Source of the DNA: Bin5 sp034428395
GTDB taxonomy: Bacteria; Chloroflexota; Anaerolineae; Caldilineales; Caldilineaceae
DNA: 64,000 nt
Direction: 5' to 3'
Assembly: GCA_034428395.1 (NCBI GenBank)
Contig: DAOUHX010000424.1
Location: 116,090-180,089 of the forward strand
Shown here: piece by piece, positions 61,543 through 64,000 of the stretch
Layout of the letters: each line of letters opens with the position of its first letter
Position numbering within the stretch: the first letter of the stretch is position 1
Position numbers and translations under genes: made by a program
Notes under the pieces: generated by a model
Told to the model about the DNA's origin: nothing
Databases searched by the model: none
What the model saw: only the letters and a program-made list of their open reading frames with translations

Positions 61543-62835
61543 CTATTCGGTAAGGCCCCAGTGGGCATCGATCGGGTCCTGGTAGGAGGAACGGGCCCCG
61601 CTCAGCACGTCTTCGTAACGTATCGCCTCACCGGTCAACGCAGACTCATAGATCGCGTCGCCCAGGGCGATCGAACGCATCCCCTCCCAGCCGTCGATTT
61701 CCGGCGCTTCGCGGTTGCCGCGCAGCAACTCCAGGAACTCCCAGATCTCCACCGAAAAGCCGTCTGTTGCGCCGCCAGGATAGAGGAACTCCTCTTCTTC
61801 GGGGGACAAAGTGGCGCGATGCATCTCTACGAGCCGCTCCATCGAATAGATCGTACCGTCTGCGCCGGTGAGGCGCGCCGTCTCTCTAAACTCAGAAGTG
61901 CGCTGAAAGAGGTGAAATATCGAGAACGGTGCGTTAGTCGTTTCCCGCAGCGAGCCCCGCGTCCCGTAGAACGTGACGTCGTAGGCCTCCTCGCCCGGGG
62001 CGGCTACGCTCCACGCCCAAGTGCCGGTTACGCCGCTCTTGAAGGCAAACGTGACGAACACCGTATCCTCCGGCGCCTCGGTAAACGGCAGCGGCTTCCC
62101 TGATTTCACCGCGCGTAGCTCCGCATAGACTTTGTCGACCTCGCCGAGGTAATAGCGCAATGAGTCGCAGTAGTGGAATCCGCTGTCCAACACCGGCCCG
62201 CCGCCGGACATCAGACGGTCCTGGCGCCAGCGGATGTGCTCTGGCCTCTGATCGCCGCCCGACCGCGACTTTTCGGCCCATAGCGATGCCGGATCCGGCC
62301 CTTTTGCCGGCTCCTGTTCGTGCCGCTTCAGAACTGTGGCGCTGCGAAAAGAATGGAAGAAACTTTGTGGGCTGCCAATCAGGCCCGACTCGTTGAGAAT
62401 CCATCGCGCCGTTCGCTGGCCCGGGTGCCGGCGGTGCGGCGCGGCGGTCGAGAGCACCTTGCCTGTTTTCTCGGCAGTCTCGGCCATCAGCCGGCAGGCC
62501 TTGACCGTTATACCGAGCGGCTTTTCGCACAGGACATGCAGACCGGCCTCCATACTGTCCACGGCGACGCCGTGGTGAAGGCCGTGCGGCAGGCACAGGT
62601 CCACCGCGTCGACCTCGGCCTCGGCGATTACGGCCTGGTATGTCGGGAAGATCGCCGGACGGACGCCAAGCAGCTCCTCTAGCATATCGGCGCGCTCGGT
62701 CGCCGCCTCCTGGTTGGAGTCGCAAACTGCCGAAACGACAAAGTCGCCGCGCCCGCGCAGCTGCAAGTCCTGCATCGATAGAACATGGCGTCGCGAAATG
62801 CTCCCGCAACCGATCAATGCGAGTCGAATCGTCAT
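61543..62835 (-). CDS. Gfo/Idh/MocA-family oxidoreductase
   Basis: NAD(P)-dependent sugar or polyol dehydrogenase, 430 residues, somewhat longer than typical (about 350-390). The Rossmann motif is LIGCGSISRRH (about 6-16), the EKP motif CEKPLGI near 95-101, and the C-terminal beta domain contains TGTWAWSVAAPGEEAYDV. Located between a MalG permease and P450, so it probably acts on the imported sugar or cyclitol. The family covers inositol dehydrogenase, glucose-fructose oxidoreductase and others; no closer assignment is safe. Confidence 0.92.
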   Translation of the reverse strand: MTIRLALIGCGSISRRHVLSMQDLQLRGRGDFVVSAVCDSNQEAATERADMLEELLGVRPAIFPTYQAVIAEAEVDAVDLCLPHGLHHGVAVDSMEAGLHVLCEKPLGITVKACRLMAETAEKTGKVLSTAAPHRRHPGQRTARWILNESGLIGSPQSFFHSFRSATVLKRHEQEPAKGPDPASLWAEKSRSGGDQRPEHIRWRQDRLMSGGGPVLDSGFHYCDSLRYYLGEVDKVYAELRAVKSGKPLPFTEAPEDTVFVTFAFKSGVTGTWAWSVAAPGEEAYDVTFYGTRGSLRETTNAPFSIFHLFQRTSEFRETARLTGADGTIYSMERLVEMHRATLSPEEEEFLYPGGATDGFSVEIWEFLELLRGNREAPEIDGWEGMRSIALGDAIYESALTGEAIRYEDVLSGARSSYQDPIDAHWGLTE

Positions 62836-62979
62836 CTGTGTATCCTCAAGTATGTTGACATCGCCTCCGCCGGGGTCATGAAAAGCAGGAAGCGGCTCTG
62901 GCCGGTCCGTTCATCTCTAAAGTATCTCAGATTTGCCGAACTGAGGAAAGTGCCCAAAGCGGCCGGCTGTGGGACCGGC

Positions 62980-63870
62980 TCAACCCTTGATGCCAGTCAG
63001 CGCAATGCCCTGTACAAAGGTTTTCTGCAGGAAGAAAAAGAGCATGATGATGGGAAGAGTAATCAGAACAGAGGCCGCCATCAACAGGCCCCACTCGGCC
63101 CCGTACTGCGTCTGATACTCGTAGATTCCCAGCGAAAGTGTGTACTGTTCCTGGTCGCTCAGGTAAATGAGCGGCCCGATATAGTCTCGCCAGCGAGCGA
63201 TGAACTCAAAGATCGCCACCGTAGCCAGGGCGGGTTTGGAGAGAGGAAGGAGTATCGAATAGTAGATCTTGAGCTCATTTGCGCCGTCAATGCGGGCCGC
63301 CTCCGACAGCTCCATTGGGATGGTCATGAAGAACTGCCGCAGGAGGAAGATATACAGCGCGCCGCCGAACCAGTGCGGCACGATGAGCGGCAACCATGAG
63401 TTCACCCAGCCCAGGTTCTTGAATACGATGAACAGGGGAATCATCGTGACCTGAAAGGGCAGCATCAGCGTAGCTACCGTCAGAATGAAAAGAAAGGTCC
63501 GGCCCGGCCAGGGGATGCGAGCAAGGCTGTACGCCACCAAAGAGGAGGAAATCAGAACGCCGACGGTGGCCAGCACGGCAATCGTCAGCGTATTCCGAAG
63601 GTAGAGGAAAAATGTTATGAACGTTACCGCGTCGGGGTAGTTGGACCACTGAAACGGGCTTGGGATCAGGACCGGCGGATAGGCGTAAAACTGGACGTCC
63701 GGCTTTAGTGAGGTCGAAAGCATCCACAAGAAGGGCAAAGTGAATACAAATGCCGCGGGAATCAAACTTGCGTGGATCAGGACGCTGCGAACGATGCCGC
63801 GTATGCGCTTGACCATGATCCGCCTGGCGTGGTCGTCGGCCATCCGGACCGAACCGCTTTCTACCGCCAT
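62980..63870 (-). CDS. Carbohydrate ABC transporter permease, MalG-type
   Basis: Inner-membrane permease, 296 residues. Six hydrophobic segments beginning with LIPAAFVFTLPFLWMLSTSLK. The ATPase-docking EAA motif is SEAARIDGANELKIYYSILLPLSKPAL. It ends VQGIALTGIKG, the usual C-terminus. One base separates it from the stop of the upstream MalF-type gene. The binding protein and ATPase lie outside the window. Confidence 0.95.
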   Translation of the reverse strand: MAVESGSVRMADDHARRIMVKRIRGIVRSVLIHASLIPAAFVFTLPFLWMLSTSLKPDVQFYAYPPVLIPSPFQWSNYPDAVTFITFFLYLRNTLTIAVLATVGVLISSSLVAYSLARIPWPGRTFLFILTVATLMLPFQVTMIPLFIVFKNLGWVNSWLPLIVPHWFGGALYIFLLRQFFMTIPMELSEAARIDGANELKIYYSILLPLSKPALATVAIFEFIARWRDYIGPLIYLSDQEQYTLSLGIYEYQTQYGAEWGLLMAASVLITLPIIMLFFFLQKTFVQGIALTGIKG

Positions 63871-63871
63871 T

Positions 63872-64000
63872 CTACTCTTCCCCCCCGGCGTAAAAGACCC
63901 ACATGCGCGCCGAAAGGAAGATGATCAGCGTTACGCACAGAGTAAACATGAACAGCAGCCAAGCCATGGCCGAAGCATAGCCCATTTCAAGATAATGGAA
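63872..64000 (-). CDS. Carbohydrate ABC transporter permease, MalF-type (3' end only)
   Basis: The last 42 codons and the stop are in the window; the gene continues past the edge. The translated end includes MGYASAMAWLLFMFTLCVTL and a final FYAGGEE. The GYASAMAW..F segment followed by a hydrophobic helix and a short polar tail is the standard end of MalF/UgpA permeases. It pairs with the MalG gene that follows after one base. Confidence 0.85.
   Translation of the reverse strand, partial: FHYLEMGYASAMAWLLFMFTLCVTLIIFLSARMWVFYAGGEE

Overview
The window is GC-rich bacterial DNA (clearly above half G+C by eye, not computed) with about 52 protein genes, two tRNA genes and short intergenic gaps. 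The gene content points to a free-living or host-associated member of the Chloroflexota, most like the Caldilineales/Anaerolineae. The pointers are a yacL-cysS-rlmB block, an expanded phytanoyl-CoA dioxygenase (PhyH) family, several ABC importers for organic solutes, an N,N-dimethylformamidase-like enzyme, and lipoproteins with Thr/Pro-rich linkers. This placement is an inference; no rRNA gene is present to settle it.

Layout. 2-5826 is a complete branched-chain amino acid or amide ABC importer operon (livJ, H, M, G, F), with a strong hairpin between the binding protein and the permeases. 5839-11454 holds a D-2-hydroxyacid dehydrogenase, rpmG, tRNA-Lys, an M29 aminopeptidase coupled to a homocysteine methyltransferase, an orphan lipoprotein cytochrome c and a pterin carbinolamine dehydratase. 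11538-23689 is mostly housekeeping: rlmB, cysS, a PIN/TRAM protein, a glycosyltransferase, a DUF3054 protein, threonine synthase, a second fold-type II PLP enzyme, xseA, then 1.3 kb without a convincing gene and arsM. 23804-30650 is a five-gene minus-strand string: copA, ccmF, a ccmI-like gene, a zinc alcohol dehydrogenase and a metallo-beta-lactamase-fold protein with an eroded metal motif.

31014-46402 is the accessory, catabolic heart of the window. It starts with a dimethylformamidase-like protein, a PhyH enzyme and a PfkB kinase in one operon. Next come a peptide-type binding protein, two more PhyH enzymes, a DppB/DppC permease pair without ATPases, and an amidohydrolase coupled to a Rieske protein with unusual ligand spacing. 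It ends with a tightly coupled SIS-domain, PfkB kinase and eIF2B-like trio. The trio is the best candidate here for an undescribed small pathway, probably acting on sugar phosphates, because its eIF2B-like member lacks the catalytic residues of the known isomerases of that fold.

46446-57380 returns to core functions: tRNA-Leu, mltG, an rmd-gmd pair for GDP-rhamnose, a DUF4062-like protein beside a NUDIX hydrolase, pheT, rnz, a YfcE-type phosphodiesterase and a LysM lipoprotein. 57384-64000, all on the minus strand, is a second catabolic block: MalF and MalG sugar permeases, a Gfo/Idh/MocA oxidoreductase, a cytochrome P450, a fourth PhyH and an ALDH7-type aldehyde dehydrogenase. Recognisable promoters are sigma70-like; several rely on an extended -10 (TGn before the hexamer), and both tRNA genes have near-consensus promoters with 17-bp spacers.
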